A stretch of DNA of 64,000 nt from Bacillus pseudomycoides DSM 12442 (GTDB lineage Bacteria > Bacillota > Bacilli > Bacillales > Bacillaceae_G), in contig NZ_CM000745.1 in assembly GCF_000161455.1 (NCBI RefSeq), positions 1,216,063 through 1,280,062 on the forward strand, given 5' to 3'. The notes beneath the pieces are model-generated. The model worked only from the letters and a program-made list of their open reading frames with translations, was not told where the DNA came from and ran no database searches. This document shows, piece after piece, positions 50,549-59,650 of the stretch. Position numbers and translations under genes: made by a program. The first letter of the stretch is position 1. The number at the start of each line of letters is the position of its first letter.

Positions 50549-52006
50549 TTAACCAACTTTTTCTTCTGTTTTTTCACGATCCCAGCATTCTGTATTTTCT
50601 AAACCAGGAATGCTGTCGGCGTAGAAGACAGGATCTTTTCCAGCCTCTTTTTGCTTCATATAATCTTTTAATGCTGCAAATGCGTATTTGCTTAAGAATA
50701 TGATTGTAACTAAGTTGAAGATTGCCATAACGCCCATAAATAGGTCGGCTAAATCCCAAACAACTTGAATGGTTGCAACAGAACCTAGGAATACCATACC
50801 AATTACAGCGATGCGGTAAATCATAAGTGTTGTTTTGCTTCCTTTTAAGAACTCGATATTTGTCTCACCATAATAGTAATTTCCGATTAGAGAACTGAAA
50901 GCAAACAAGAAAATTGCTACAGCGACAAAGATTGGAGCCCAAGGACCAATATGTGCTTTTAACGCTTCTTGTGTTAACTGAATACCGTTTAAATCTGTTC
51001 CAGTATGAACGTCTGATAAAAGGATAATAAAAGCAGTACAACTGCATATTAATAATGTATCTGTAAAGACACCAAGTGTTTGAATAAAACCTTGTTTAAC
51101 AGGGTGTGTTACATTAGCAGTCGCAGCTGCGTTTGGTGCACTACCCATACCAGCTTCATTGGAGAATAAACCACGTTTGACACCAAGTAAAACAGCTGCA
51201 CCAAAGCTACCGCCCGCGATTTCTTTTATGCCAAATGCGTGTGCTAAAATTTCTTTTATCATTTCTGGAATCAATGTAATATTTGTCACGACAACAAATA
51301 GTGCAACTGCAACATAAATGATTGCCATAACTGGTACAATCATTTCTACAACACGTGCGATTCGTTTTACGCCACCAAAAATAATAACAGATAATAGAGC
51401 AGCTAATGAAACTCCAACTATTTTTGGATCGATATGAAAAGCACCATCGAATGCAGATGTTACGGTATTTGCTTGTACAGCGTTAAAGACTAAACCGAAA
51501 CTAACTGTGATTAAAACGGAGAAAATCATACCCATCCAGCGTTTGTTTAAACCTTTTTCCATGTAGTATGCTGGTCCACCACGGAATGTTTTACCGTCTT
51601 TAATTTTATAAATTTGTGCAAGTGTACTTTCAACGAAAGCAGATGCGCCGCCAATCATAGCGATAAGCCACATCCAAAAGACAGCACCTGGTCCACCCGT
51701 AGAAATAGCAATTGCTACACCAGCTAAGTTACCTGTTCCAACACGTGATGCTGTACTCATGCAAAACGCTTGGAATGAAGAAACACCATGCTTTTCTTTT
51801 TGTGCTTTACGTGTAGAAGGGCTTGCGCCATCGCCTAGCAAACGGATCATTTCACGAATTTGACGGAATTGAACAAATCCAGCTCTTATTGTAAAATAAC
51901 AACCTACAGTGATTAACAATGTAATTAAAATATAACCCCATAAATATTCGTTTGTTGTTGTAATAAACTTATGAATCGGAGTAATGACATTTTCAAAAAA
52001 ATCCAT
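50549..52006 (-). CDS. Alanine/glycine:cation symporter (AGCS family)
   Basis: 485 residues, about ten or more membrane helices. AGCS motifs: SRVGTGNLAGVAIAISTGGP and GPGAVFWMWLIAMIGGA, then GAAVLLGVKRGLFSNEAGMG. It takes up alanine or glycine with Na+ or H+. The ATG of MDFFENV was chosen, with AAGGAGG 9 bases upstream; an upstream ATG at 52033 lies ahead of that site. Monocistronic. Confidence 0.9.
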   Translation of the reverse strand: MDFFENVITPIHKFITTTNEYLWGYILITLLITVGCYFTIRAGFVQFRQIREMIRLLGDGASPSTRKAQKEKHGVSSFQAFCMSTASRVGTGNLAGVAIAISTGGPGAVFWMWLIAMIGGASAFVESTLAQIYKIKDGKTFRGGPAYYMEKGLNKRWMGMIFSVLITVSFGLVFNAVQANTVTSAFDGAFHIDPKIVGVSLAALLSVIIFGGVKRIARVVEMIVPVMAIIYVAVALFVVVTNITLIPEMIKEILAHAFGIKEIAGGSFGAAVLLGVKRGLFSNEAGMGSAPNAAATANVTHPVKQGFIQTLGVFTDTLLICSCTAFIILLSDVHTGTDLNGIQLTQEALKAHIGPWAPIFVAVAIFLFAFSSLIGNYYYGETNIEFLKGSKTTLMIYRIAVIGMVFLGSVATIQVVWDLADLFMGVMAIFNLVTIIFLSKYAFAALKDYMKQKEAGKDPVFYADSIPGLENTECWDREKTEEKVG

Positions 52007-52186
52007 GTGCGTAATCCTCCTTATTCCTATCATGATAATATGTTTTGAAAAAACAGGTATAAAAAGCGACGTTTAACATTATAACAGAAAATCTTGCAAA
52101 GAGGAAATTACAAAATAGATTCCTTATTATATATTTTAATAGGTATAGTATTTAAAAGCGAACTGAGAAAAATAGGAAGAATTTTA

Positions 52187-53248
52187 ATGATATTCATATT
52201 AAAATATAAATATATCATCTTGGGGGTGTTTTTTATTCAATACGCATTTTCACGTATACGACTTCGGAATTTTTTTGCATGGATGATTTTGGGTATAGTA
52301 GTAATGGTGCTACCGCTATCCTTTGCGGGCGCTTCAGAAAATGTCATGGATGTTGCAGTGCAAATTTCGGTGTTTTTTGTATTTCCACTACTATGGTTAT
52401 ATTTAAAAACACGAAAAAATAATGTTATATTTACTAGCTTCTTTGATAAACCATCACGGTTAAACTGGAAGATAATCATAGTTGCAACCGCAATGGGAAT
52501 GATTTTTGCATTCGGTGTATCTTTTATTCAATTTTACATATTAGCACATCTTGTTCCAGATTTCTTAATGGGTGTATTAAGTGATGATAGTGTAATTGAT
52601 ATGAGTAGCACATATACAAAAATCTTTAGCTTTATTTCAGCATGTATTTTTGCACCTATTATGGAGGAAGTTATCTTTCGAGGTTTCTTTTTACAGCGTA
52701 TGACGTTTAAGTGGGGGATAAAACGTGCTGTAATTGTGTCCTCTCTTATTTTTGGTTTAGGACATTTTGATGTAGTCGGTGCTTTTGTATTTGGTGTTGT
52801 CATGTGTCTTCTTTACATAAAAACGAAAAATATATGGACGAATATTGCTGTTCATGCGTTGAATAATTGTATAGCAACTACCATCCAATTAACGAGTGGT
52901 GAAGGAACAGATGATGTCATTTCGATTGCTGAATTACAAGGACAAAGTAATTTATGGATTGGACTCGTTGTAATTCTGATCAGTTTATTATGGTTGGCAC
53001 CTTTTATTCGTAAAAATTGGCGAACTGTAAAAGAAGTGGGGGTACCACCTCTTCGTTTTATCAATGAAGATAAGGCAGTTGTATCATTACAACAAAATAA
53101 AATGTATAGTCAAGTCATTTTAACGGATCAACTTATGGCTGTAGAGTTGCCAGATGAGGCTGTGAATCAGTTGAGATTAGAAGAGAATGATTATGTAACG
53201 GTTGTAGTAGAGAATGAAAAAATTATTATAACAAAGGCAGAACACTGA
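52187..53248 (+). CDS. CPBP-family intramembrane protease with C-terminal AbrB-like domain
   Basis: 353 residues. Membrane segments fill about 1-285. The CPBP motifs are present: APIMEEVIFRGFF (EExxxR), FGLGHFDVVG (third histidine) and VHALNN. The last 50 residues (KMYSQVILTDQLMAVELPDE then AVNQLRLEENDYVTVVVENE) read like an AbrB/SpoVT swapped-hairpin half, normally a dimeric DNA-binding unit, here on a membrane protein. The ATG of MIFILKYK was chosen behind AGGAAG; an ATG at 52094 is in frame. Substrate unknown; CPBP proteases include prenyl-protein proteases and immunity proteins. Confidence 0.8.
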   Translation: MIFILKYKYIILGVFFIQYAFSRIRLRNFFAWMILGIVVMVLPLSFAGASENVMDVAVQISVFFVFPLLWLYLKTRKNNVIFTSFFDKPSRLNWKIIIVATAMGMIFAFGVSFIQFYILAHLVPDFLMGVLSDDSVIDMSSTYTKIFSFISACIFAPIMEEVIFRGFFLQRMTFKWGIKRAVIVSSLIFGLGHFDVVGAFVFGVVMCLLYIKTKNIWTNIAVHALNNCIATTIQLTSGEGTDDVISIAELQGQSNLWIGLVVILISLLWLAPFIRKNWRTVKEVGVPPLRFINEDKAVVSLQQNKMYSQVILTDQLMAVELPDEAVNQLRLEENDYVTVVVENEKIIITKAEH

Positions 53249-53266
53249 TAAGAGTATAGGAAATGA

Positions 53267-53309
53267 AAAATAGCAGCTCTCCAATATAAATGAGGAGAGC
53301 TGCTATTTT
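53267..53309. terminator. Bidirectional terminator
   Basis: AAAATAGCAGCTCTCC/GGAGAGCTGCTATTTT perfect stem. Confidence 0.88.
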
Positions 53310-53490
53310 AATGGATAACAATTTCAACGTGGAAGTTGTTTCCGTTTTTTACATATTTAATATCTGTGACTGTACGAACCATTTTTAAAATTTCCACCTT
53401 TTCCCCAATTCGAGGGATGGTGGGAACATTATCCCAAATGCCAAGTAAATCATCTTCTTGTATCGTTTTTTCGTAAAACCAAATTTTCAA
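53308..53490 (-). CDS. Small hypothetical protein, 60 residues
   Basis: TTG start behind AAAGGGGC. MKIWFYEKTIQEDDLLGIWD then NVPTIPRIGEKVEIL and a beta-rich end (VKNGNNFHVEIVIH): a small all-beta protein. Its stop lies at the shared terminator. No family recognised; the ribosome binding site and terminator make it likely real. Confidence 0.6.
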   Translation of the reverse strand: MKIWFYEKTIQEDDLLGIWDNVPTIPRIGEKVEILKMVRTVTDIKYVKNGNNFHVEIVIH

Positions 53491-53586
53491 TGTAATGCCC
53501 CTTTCTCGAACTTTATGTATTTTAATACATAATAAAACATTTTTATTCTTTTTGTAAGGGGTTTTTTATTATATTTTGAATAAAAA

Positions 53587-54045
53587 TTAATTTTGTTCTT
53601 CTGGAAAAATATGTTCGATATCAGGAGTAAGGGATACTTCCGATAATACGATATGAGAAACAGTTGTTGCATATGAAGAAACATCATTAATAAACTCTTC
53701 AAGTTCAACTAATGAAGGAACAGAAATTTTAACGATATAACAAAGACTTCCAGTTACGCGATAGCAAAAGCTTGCCGATGGATACGATTGAATAAATTGT
53801 TGCATGCGCGTTGTATCACCATTTTTTAAGGTGATTTCTAAAATACAATCTAAGACGAGCCCGGCTTTTTTATAATCAATATCAATTGTATATTTTTGAA
53901 TGACTCCTTCATTTTCTAACTTACGAACACGTTCTGCAGTAGAAGGCGCGGATAAGTTTACGCGTTTTGATAATTCTCGCATAGAGAGGCGACTATCATT
54001 ATATAATTCATTTAAAATTTTACGATCTACACGATCTAATTGCAT
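53587..54045 (-). CDS. Lrp/AsnC-family regulator
   Basis: 152 residues. The HTH (QLDRVDRKILNELYNDSRLS, then VNLSAPSTAERVRKLENEGVI) is followed by the ligand-binding RAM domain (LVLDCILEITLKNG, CYRVTGSLCYIVKISV). It is divergent from the AhpD-like gene. Ligand, probably an amino acid, and targets are not visible. Confidence 0.88.
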   Translation of the reverse strand: MQLDRVDRKILNELYNDSRLSMRELSKRVNLSAPSTAERVRKLENEGVIQKYTIDIDYKKAGLVLDCILEITLKNGDTTRMQQFIQSYPSASFCYRVTGSLCYIVKISVPSLVELEEFINDVSSYATTVSHIVLSEVSLTPDIEHIFPEEQN

Positions 54046-54171
54046 ATGTAACTATACCTCCAGTAAAATAATGATTTTTGTAAAGAAAATATATAAATAA
54101 AGATTCATATGAAATGTGAAAAGGCTATACTTTATTTTACAATAAAACAGAAAGGAATAGGAGGAGAAATG

Positions 54172-54594
54172 ATGGAGAGAATTTCATTATCAGATGTAGG
54201 AGAAACAAAGTTTCAAAAATTATTAGGGCATTGTCCAGATATACTACATACTTGGAGTGTATTAGAAAATACATTATATGAAAAAGGGGCACTTTCTGCA
54301 GAATTAAAAGAACAAGTACGTAGAACACTTGCTTTTGGAAATGAGTGTTTGTATTGCATGGCAAAAGGAAAGCCAGATGATGTGCAAAAGGTAGAAGAGA
54401 TTAGTACTGCTGTAACCTTTGCACATGTATTTGTACATAATCGTTCAGCGATAGATGATAAGATGTTTGATGTGTTGAAACAGTATTGGAGTGAGGCAGA
54501 GATTGTAGAACTCTGTGTATATATTTGCTTTATTACTGCTTCACAACAACTTGGATTTTTATTTCAATTACAGCCAGGAGAGGAGAAGGAATAA
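54172..54594 (+). CDS. Carboxymuconolactone decarboxylase/AhpD-like protein
   Basis: 140 residues, all helical. The redox motif CLYC is in FGNECLYCMAKGKPDD; AhpD-type proteins use such a pair (with an acidic relay) as peroxidase. AGGAGG stands 7 bases before the ATG of MERISLS; the ATG one codon earlier is also in frame. The stop overlaps the next start (TAATG), so it is co-translated with the isochorismatase-like gene. Confidence 0.8.
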   Translation: MERISLSDVGETKFQKLLGHCPDILHTWSVLENTLYEKGALSAELKEQVRRTLAFGNECLYCMAKGKPDDVQKVEEISTAVTFAHVFVHNRSAIDDKMFDVLKQYWSEAEIVELCVYICFITASQQLGFLFQLQPGEEKE

Positions 54595-55163
54595 TGCTGA
54601 AACAGTCAGCACTTATTATTATTGATGTACAAAAAGCGTTTAATCTACCTTATTGGGGCGAGCGAAATAATCCTTTTGCAGAAGAGAATATGAAAAGTTT
54701 ATTAGAAGAGTGGAGACGAAGAGATTTGCCGCTTTTTCATATACAACATGTAAACAAAGAAAATATAGAATCGATGTTTCATCCAAATGCAGAAACAAGT
54801 CAGTTTAAAGAGGAAGTACAGCCATTACAAGGGGAGATAGTTATTCAAAAGTGTGTGAACAGTGCATTCATGGGAACAAATTTAGAAAAGCAATTAAAAG
54901 AGAAGAACTGTAACTCGGTTATTATTGTTGGGTTAACGACGAATCACTGTGTGGAAACAACAACACGGATGGCTGGAAACTTAGGCTTTTCAACGTATTT
55001 AGTAAGTGATGCAACAGCTACATTTAATCGAAAAGGGCCGGATGGTTTACAATATTGTGCAGAAGAAATTCATAATATGACCCTCGTAAATCTTCATGAG
55101 GAATTCGCTACCATCGTTACAACATCGGAAATATTAGAGAAGGTAAGATTGGTTCAGTTGTAA
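54594..55163 (+). CDS. Isochorismatase-family cysteine hydrolase
   Basis: 189 residues. The triad is readable: D in ALIIIDVQKAF, K in VIQKCVNSAF and C in GLTTNHCVETTTRMA. Such enzymes hydrolyse amides or carbamates (nicotinamidase, N-carbamoylsarcosine amidase and others). It follows the AhpD-like gene in the same operon. Substrate unknown. Confidence 0.87.
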   Translation: MLKQSALIIIDVQKAFNLPYWGERNNPFAEENMKSLLEEWRRRDLPLFHIQHVNKENIESMFHPNAETSQFKEEVQPLQGEIVIQKCVNSAFMGTNLEKQLKEKNCNSVIIVGLTTNHCVETTTRMAGNLGFSTYLVSDATATFNRKGPDGLQYCAEEIHNMTLVNLHEEFATIVTTSEILEKVRLVQL

Positions 55164-55275
55164 CGATGAATGATTGATACTATTTCAATAAAATATTTGA
55201 ATAATTATGTGGAAAAAAATAAGAATATTTCGTATAATTAAAGTATAATTATTTTGAAAATAGGGGTGGCAGCAT

Positions 55276-55674
55276 ATGGAGCAAATTCCAGTAAAGAAAA
55301 TAGAAACAGTACTCGTTTTAGCAGAAGAGGATAAACAAAAACAAAAGGAATTTTATGAATTGTTGCTAACAACTCATTTTTATGTTGCTGGATCTATAGA
55401 GGCGGATGATTCTGCATCAGAAGGAACACTTCGTTTGCGTTATTTCCAAGGAGAGGGTAGATGGATCGTACCGTTCTTTACACAATTGGAATTTGTGAAA
55501 GATGTGTTGCCGGAAGAAACGCCCCTTATTACGATACGTGGGAAAGAATTATTTGAAAATCTAGATCAAGAAGCGACGGCGGTATTGAATGTTGGTACAG
55601 AGCTTAGCAAAACGTTTATTCCAGAAGAGGTTGCGGATATAGCATCTGGGCGTATATTTAATTATTATCAGTAA
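55276..55674 (+). CDS. SseB-like domain protein
   Basis: 132 residues. The SseB N-terminal domain: LRYFQGEGRWIVPFFTQLEF, then VRGKELFENL-like TIRGKELFENLDQ and VLNVGTELSKTFIPEEVADI. Bacillus members are cytosolic and of unknown function; the name derives from a Salmonella enhanced-serine-sensitivity gene. GGGGTGGC precedes the ATG. A family-1 repeat sits between its stop and the first terminator. Confidence 0.82.
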   Translation: MEQIPVKKIETVLVLAEEDKQKQKEFYELLLTTHFYVAGSIEADDSASEGTLRLRYFQGEGRWIVPFFTQLEFVKDVLPEETPLITIRGKELFENLDQEATAVLNVGTELSKTFIPEEVADIASGRIFNYYQ

Positions 55675-55719
55675 AAAAATTGTTGTCAGCACTCCTTATA
55701 GTCAACTCGGTATAAGGAA

Positions 55720-55917
55720 ATATATATAAATACAAATTGAAAAATCGACATAAAACCTAATATGTAGGTGGAAGAGAGCATCCGACCATGCATAAAAGCG
55801 GTCAGACCCTCTTCCTGCCCCATGCTAAGTGAAAACAAAGAGAGAAAGTAAGTGCGGGTCACCTTTTTCTTCATAACAGCGACTTATATGTTGAAAAATC
55901 AAAATGGATATATATAG
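55720..55917 (+). repeat. Dispersed repeat family 1, copy D
   Basis: Full-length copy. The first stem reads GACC/GGTC where copy B has GGCC/GGCC, and the second reads CCTGC/GCGGG where copy B has CCTGC/GCAGG: paired changes that keep the stems. Ends are TATATAAATACAAATTG and CAAAATGGATATATATA. Confidence 0.75.
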
Positions 55918-55918
55918 T

Positions 55919-55953
55919 AAAAAGGAAAAGCGATACACGCTCTTCCTTTTTTT
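55919..55953 (+). terminator. Terminator following repeat copy D
   Basis: AAAAAGGAA-AGCG/CGCT-CTTCCTTTTT stem with T-run. The nearest plus-strand gene is the SseB-like one, 245 bases upstream beyond the repeat. Confidence 0.75.
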
Positions 55954-55990
55954 GCTGTGAATGAAAAATTATATAGAGTATTTCCTTCTA

Positions 55991-56027
55991 ACCTAATATA
56001 AAGTGAAATCTTAATCAGTGAGGATGA
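55991..56027 (-). repeat. Fragment of dispersed repeat family 2
   Basis: Minus strand contains CACTGATTAAGATTTCACTT and TATATTAGG, the right block of the family. It ends at the LD-carboxypeptidase stop codon. Confidence 0.45.
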
Positions 56028-56936
56028 TTAAAATTTCACACCTGAAGGGATAGAAAGTGTATTTCTTTCCGTGTCCATTGTGGCAGTAACACCGAGTGGT
56101 ATTCCGACATTTGGCTGTATATGCCCGATAGGAAGGCCGAATAACACAGGAATATTGTATGGAGCGAGATAGTTATACAATATGGTTTGTAATGATAGAG
56201 ACTGCTTTGAGGCTATACAATCATGGCAGCTGGTGAATACAACTCCTGCACATTCATTCAATTTTCCTGCTAAATGTAATTGATTGAACATGCGATCAAT
56301 ACGATACGGTTCTTCTCCAATATCTTCAAGTAATACAATTTTATTCGCTGTATAGATTTCATAGGGGGTACCCAGTGTACTTACTAAAACGGTTAAATTA
56401 CCTCCAACTAATGGTGCGGAAACTGTACAAGTAGATGTAGTGGTAATGCATTCTGCTGCTGGTAAAATAGTTGAATACGGATAGAATAGTTGATTGAAAG
56501 AAGATAAAGAAAGAGAATTCACTCCTTTTCCTAATTCTTCAATCATAGGTCCATGGAATGTAATGAGTCCTACATATTGTGAAAAGGCAATATGTAAAGC
56601 AGTAATATCACTATATCCCCAAAAAATCTTCGGGTTGTTTCGAATGAGTTCATATTGAATATGAGGAAGGAGACGACCACTTCCGTATCCACCTCTTGCG
56701 CAAAAAACGGCTTGCACTTCAGGATTGGAAAAAGATTCATGTAAATCCTGAAGGCGGATTGCATCATTTCCAGCTAGATAGCCGTATTTCTCGTAAACAC
56801 TTTGACCAATTATTACGGATAGGCCCATTGTTTCTAATACTTTTTTTCCTGCAAGAACGTGTTCTATTACTGGAGGGCCTGCTGGAGCAATAATCATTAC
56901 CGTATCACCTTGTTGTAAGACATTTGGCTGAATCAT
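56028..56936 (-). CDS. LD-carboxypeptidase, S66 family
   Basis: 302 residues. Nucleophile serine in FWGYSDITALH (GYSD), the acid in LLEDIGEEPYRID and the histidine in LPIGHIQPNVGIPLG, as in S66 enzymes. They remove the terminal D-amino acid from murein tetrapeptides, or (MccF) cleave microcin C-like compounds. No signal peptide, so it works in the cytoplasm, most likely in muropeptide recycling. The ATG has AGGAGGAG upstream. Confidence 0.9.
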   Translation of the reverse strand: MIQPNVLQQGDTVMIIAPAGPPVIEHVLAGKKVLETMGLSVIIGQSVYEKYGYLAGNDAIRLQDLHESFSNPEVQAVFCARGGYGSGRLLPHIQYELIRNNPKIFWGYSDITALHIAFSQYVGLITFHGPMIEELGKGVNSLSLSSFNQLFYPYSTILPAAECITTTSTCTVSAPLVGGNLTVLVSTLGTPYEIYTANKIVLLEDIGEEPYRIDRMFNQLHLAGKLNECAGVVFTSCHDCIASKQSLSLQTILYNYLAPYNIPVLFGLPIGHIQPNVGIPLGVTATMDTERNTLSIPSGVKF

Positions 56937-57053
56937 TTAAATCTCCTCCTTCGTTTTCAATATATTCGTTTATAAGCAGTTCGATCCTTTTAAAAGAAGG
57001 GAAAAGTTTGTTGAGTCGAGAAGATATAAGAGGGCATAGGGAGGGGGAGAAGG

Positions 57054-58151
57054 ATGTTTACAAGCAGAGTAAATGATGTATTACAAATAAAGTATCCAAT
57101 TATTCAGGCTGGTATGGCAGGTGCAATTACGACACCAGAGCTTGTTGCGGCTGTGTGTAATAGCGGCGGCCTAGGGACGCTCGGGGCTGGTTATATGAGT
57201 CCGGAACAAATTCGTCAATCTATTTATAAAATAAGAGAGTTAACAGATAGACCGTTTGCAGTAAATTTGTTACTTACGAAAGAAATACAAATTGAGGAAG
57301 AAAAAGTACAAGTAGCAAGAAATTTATTAGAGCCGATACGAAAAGAATTAGGTATAGATGAGTATAATCAATCATTACAACTTCCGAAAAGTTATAAAGA
57401 ACAATTGCACGTGTTAAAGGAAGAAAAAGTTCCGGTTATAAGCTTTGCATTTCACACGTTAGAACAAGAGGAAATTGTATCGTTGAAGAAAGAGGGCATA
57501 AAGATAATTGGAACAGCTACAAATGTGGCAGAAGCGAAGGTGCTTGCTGAATTAGAGGTAGATGTAATTGTTGGACAAGGTAGCGAGGCTGGAGGACACC
57601 GCGGGACTTTTATTGGGAAAGAAAAAGATTCTATGATCGGTACATTTGCATTAATTCCACAAATGGTAGCCGCAGTATCAAATATCCCAATTGTAGCGGC
57701 AGGAGGCATTATGAATGGACAAGGTCTTGTTGCAGCAATGGCACTAGGTGCAGAAGGCATTCAAATGGGAACAGCATTTTTAACAAGTGAAGAAAGTATT
57801 ACACATAATGTACATAAAAAAGCGGTACTGCACAGTACAGATACGAGTACAACTGTAACGAGATCATTTTCTGGAAAATATGCAAGGGGGGTTCGAAATA
57901 CATTTATAGAACAACATGAAGAAAAAGAAGAAATGCTCCCAATGTATCCAGTTCAAAATGTATTAACCGCTAAAATACGTCAAGAAGCTGCAAAACAAAA
58001 CAAAGGGGAATATATGTCACTCTGGGCTGGACAAGCTTCTTCATTAGCAAGAAAAGAATCAGCTCAGCAAATTGTTGAACGAGTGTTGGGAGAAGTAAAG
58101 GTAACCGTAGAAAATTTACAAAGCATATATACAAAAAGACCACTTGAATAA
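57054..58151 (+). CDS. Nitronate monooxygenase-like flavoprotein
   Basis: 365 residues, TIM barrel. Motifs YPIIQAGMAG at the N-terminus, VGQGSEAGGHRGTFIG (FMN phosphate/HxG region), IPIVAAGGIMNGQGLVAAMA and GAEGIQMGTAFLTSEES. Nitronate monooxygenases and FabK-type enoyl reductases share this fold; the SEAGGHRG motif favours the former. GGGGGAGAAGG precedes the ATG. It stands alone. Confidence 0.85.
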   Translation: MFTSRVNDVLQIKYPIIQAGMAGAITTPELVAAVCNSGGLGTLGAGYMSPEQIRQSIYKIRELTDRPFAVNLLLTKEIQIEEEKVQVARNLLEPIRKELGIDEYNQSLQLPKSYKEQLHVLKEEKVPVISFAFHTLEQEEIVSLKKEGIKIIGTATNVAEAKVLAELEVDVIVGQGSEAGGHRGTFIGKEKDSMIGTFALIPQMVAAVSNIPIVAAGGIMNGQGLVAAMALGAEGIQMGTAFLTSEESITHNVHKKAVLHSTDTSTTVTRSFSGKYARGVRNTFIEQHEEKEEMLPMYPVQNVLTAKIRQEAAKQNKGEYMSLWAGQASSLARKESAQQIVERVLGEVKVTVENLQSIYTKRPLE

Positions 58152-58168
58152 TTCAAGCGGTCTTTTTA
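58133..58168. terminator. Bidirectional terminator
   Basis: AAAAAGACCACTTGAA/TTCAAGCGGTCTTTTT stem between the NMO-like gene and the end of dltXABCD. Confidence 0.85.
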
Positions 58169-59344
58169 TTAGTTTGTTTTATAAAATTGCTGGATCGCTT
58201 CGTCGATGTATACCCAGCCTTTCCAGCCTAAGTGCATATGATCTTTTAAGAAGTATTTGTCATACTCATGGTTTGAAAAGTCAGCAATTGGATAGCCAGC
58301 TTGTTTAATTTGCTCATGAACTTTCTTATAGTATAATTCGCGTCGTTCTTTCGGGAATCCAGCATAATCATACCAAGGACCTTTTACAGGAACAGAAATG
58401 AAGAGTGGTTTTGCACCAGATTGTTTTAATAAATCGAGCGCAATTTGTAAATCTTCATATTCTGGAGAGTGATCATAAGCGTCATTTTTTAAGTAATCTT
58501 TGCGTTGCTTCAATTTCTTTTTAATTTTGCTATTGAAGTAATCATCTTCGATACCATACTGATTTGATTTTGATTCTAATTCACCAGTTTGATCCGCGTG
58601 TTTACGTGCTTCATTCCAGTTCATTTGTTTCAATGCTGGATCAAGTTGTTCTTTATGCGGTTTAATATCGAACATCACTGTAAATATGTCTTTGCGATCT
58701 AAAATATTACGGTAAAGATAAGCAAATGGTTTCGCTGCAATTGCTTTTATCTTATGTTTAGTATCATCATAGACAATGCCTTCTAAAGATGTTTTTAATA
58801 ACGTCTCTTTTTTTACAATTTCAAAGTTCAATAAACGTTTTGCAATTTGTTTTTTCATTTCAGGCTTTAAATCATTGTTAAAAATGAAATGGTAGCCTTG
58901 TTGTTTTGAAAAGTTAGGTGCAAAGTGTGTTTCATCAATGCCTTGTGGCACAAACCATTGTGGTGAAAGAACAAAGACCATTTTTTTATCTTTTAATTGA
59001 TCCATTGTAGATGCAAAGTTTAGCACATGGATAAGGTCTTGCGTTCCGCCACGACCAAGAAGAAATGGTGTGAATCCTTCAGGTTTTACTTTAAAGTAAT
59101 TGGATGGATGAAAAGCATCCATTCTCGCAAATTCCGATGAACCATACATCGGAAGGTATTTCGGATCTTCTAACATTTTTTGCTGTAAAATCATACTTTG
59201 TATTTTCTCTGATTTTAGAGAAGTTGCCGCCTCTTCTACTTTCTTATCACTGACAAGCGGAAGTAGAAAGCGTGTTGGAATAAGTAAGAATACAGCAAAA
59301 AGGGCCAATGCTAAGAGCATCGGTCCAAAAGTTGCTTTTTTCAT
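58169..59344 (-). CDS. dltD: D-alanyl transfer protein DltD
   Basis: 391 residues. One N-terminal membrane anchor (GPMLLALALFAVFLLIPTRF) and an extracellular SGNH-like domain: YGSSEFARMD carries the catalytic serine, and KDHMHLGWKGW holds the distal D/H pair. It takes part in the final transfer of D-alanine to teichoic acid. Overlaps dltC by four bases. Confidence 0.95.
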   Translation of the reverse strand: MKKATFGPMLLALALFAVFLLIPTRFLLPLVSDKKVEEAATSLKSEKIQSMILQQKMLEDPKYLPMYGSSEFARMDAFHPSNYFKVKPEGFTPFLLGRGGTQDLIHVLNFASTMDQLKDKKMVFVLSPQWFVPQGIDETHFAPNFSKQQGYHFIFNNDLKPEMKKQIAKRLLNFEIVKKETLLKTSLEGIVYDDTKHKIKAIAAKPFAYLYRNILDRKDIFTVMFDIKPHKEQLDPALKQMNWNEARKHADQTGELESKSNQYGIEDDYFNSKIKKKLKQRKDYLKNDAYDHSPEYEDLQIALDLLKQSGAKPLFISVPVKGPWYDYAGFPKERRELYYKKVHEQIKQAGYPIADFSNHEYDKYFLKDHMHLGWKGWVYIDEAIQQFYKTN

Positions 59345-59580
59345 CGGATTTCTTCCAACTTTTTAATAATCATGTTTGGTGTTGCCCACTCATCACGATC
59401 AAAATCAGAAATAGATACTTCGATATCTAGACGTTCTTGGAATTCTACTAATAAAGATACTGTACCGAAAGAATCAAGGATACCTTCTTCAAATAATTGT
59501 ACATCTGGATTTTCTTTTACAATATCATTTTCACAAACTTCTTCTAAAATATCTAATACTTGATCTTTAAATTCTGCCAT
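59341..59580 (-). CDS. dltC: D-alanine carrier protein
   Basis: 79 residues, acyl-carrier-like. The phosphopantetheine serine is in EEGILDSFGTVSLLVE (DSFG). It receives activated D-alanine from DltA and hands it to DltB. Confidence 0.96.
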   Translation of the reverse strand: MAEFKDQVLDILEEVCENDIVKENPDVQLFEEGILDSFGTVSLLVEFQERLDIEVSISDFDRDEWATPNMIIKKLEEIR

Positions 59581-59650
59581 TTTTAAAATCTCCTTTATAT
59601 CCGAAATATATTATGTGTAACTTCTTAGCTGTAAGAAAAGAAGCTATTCA

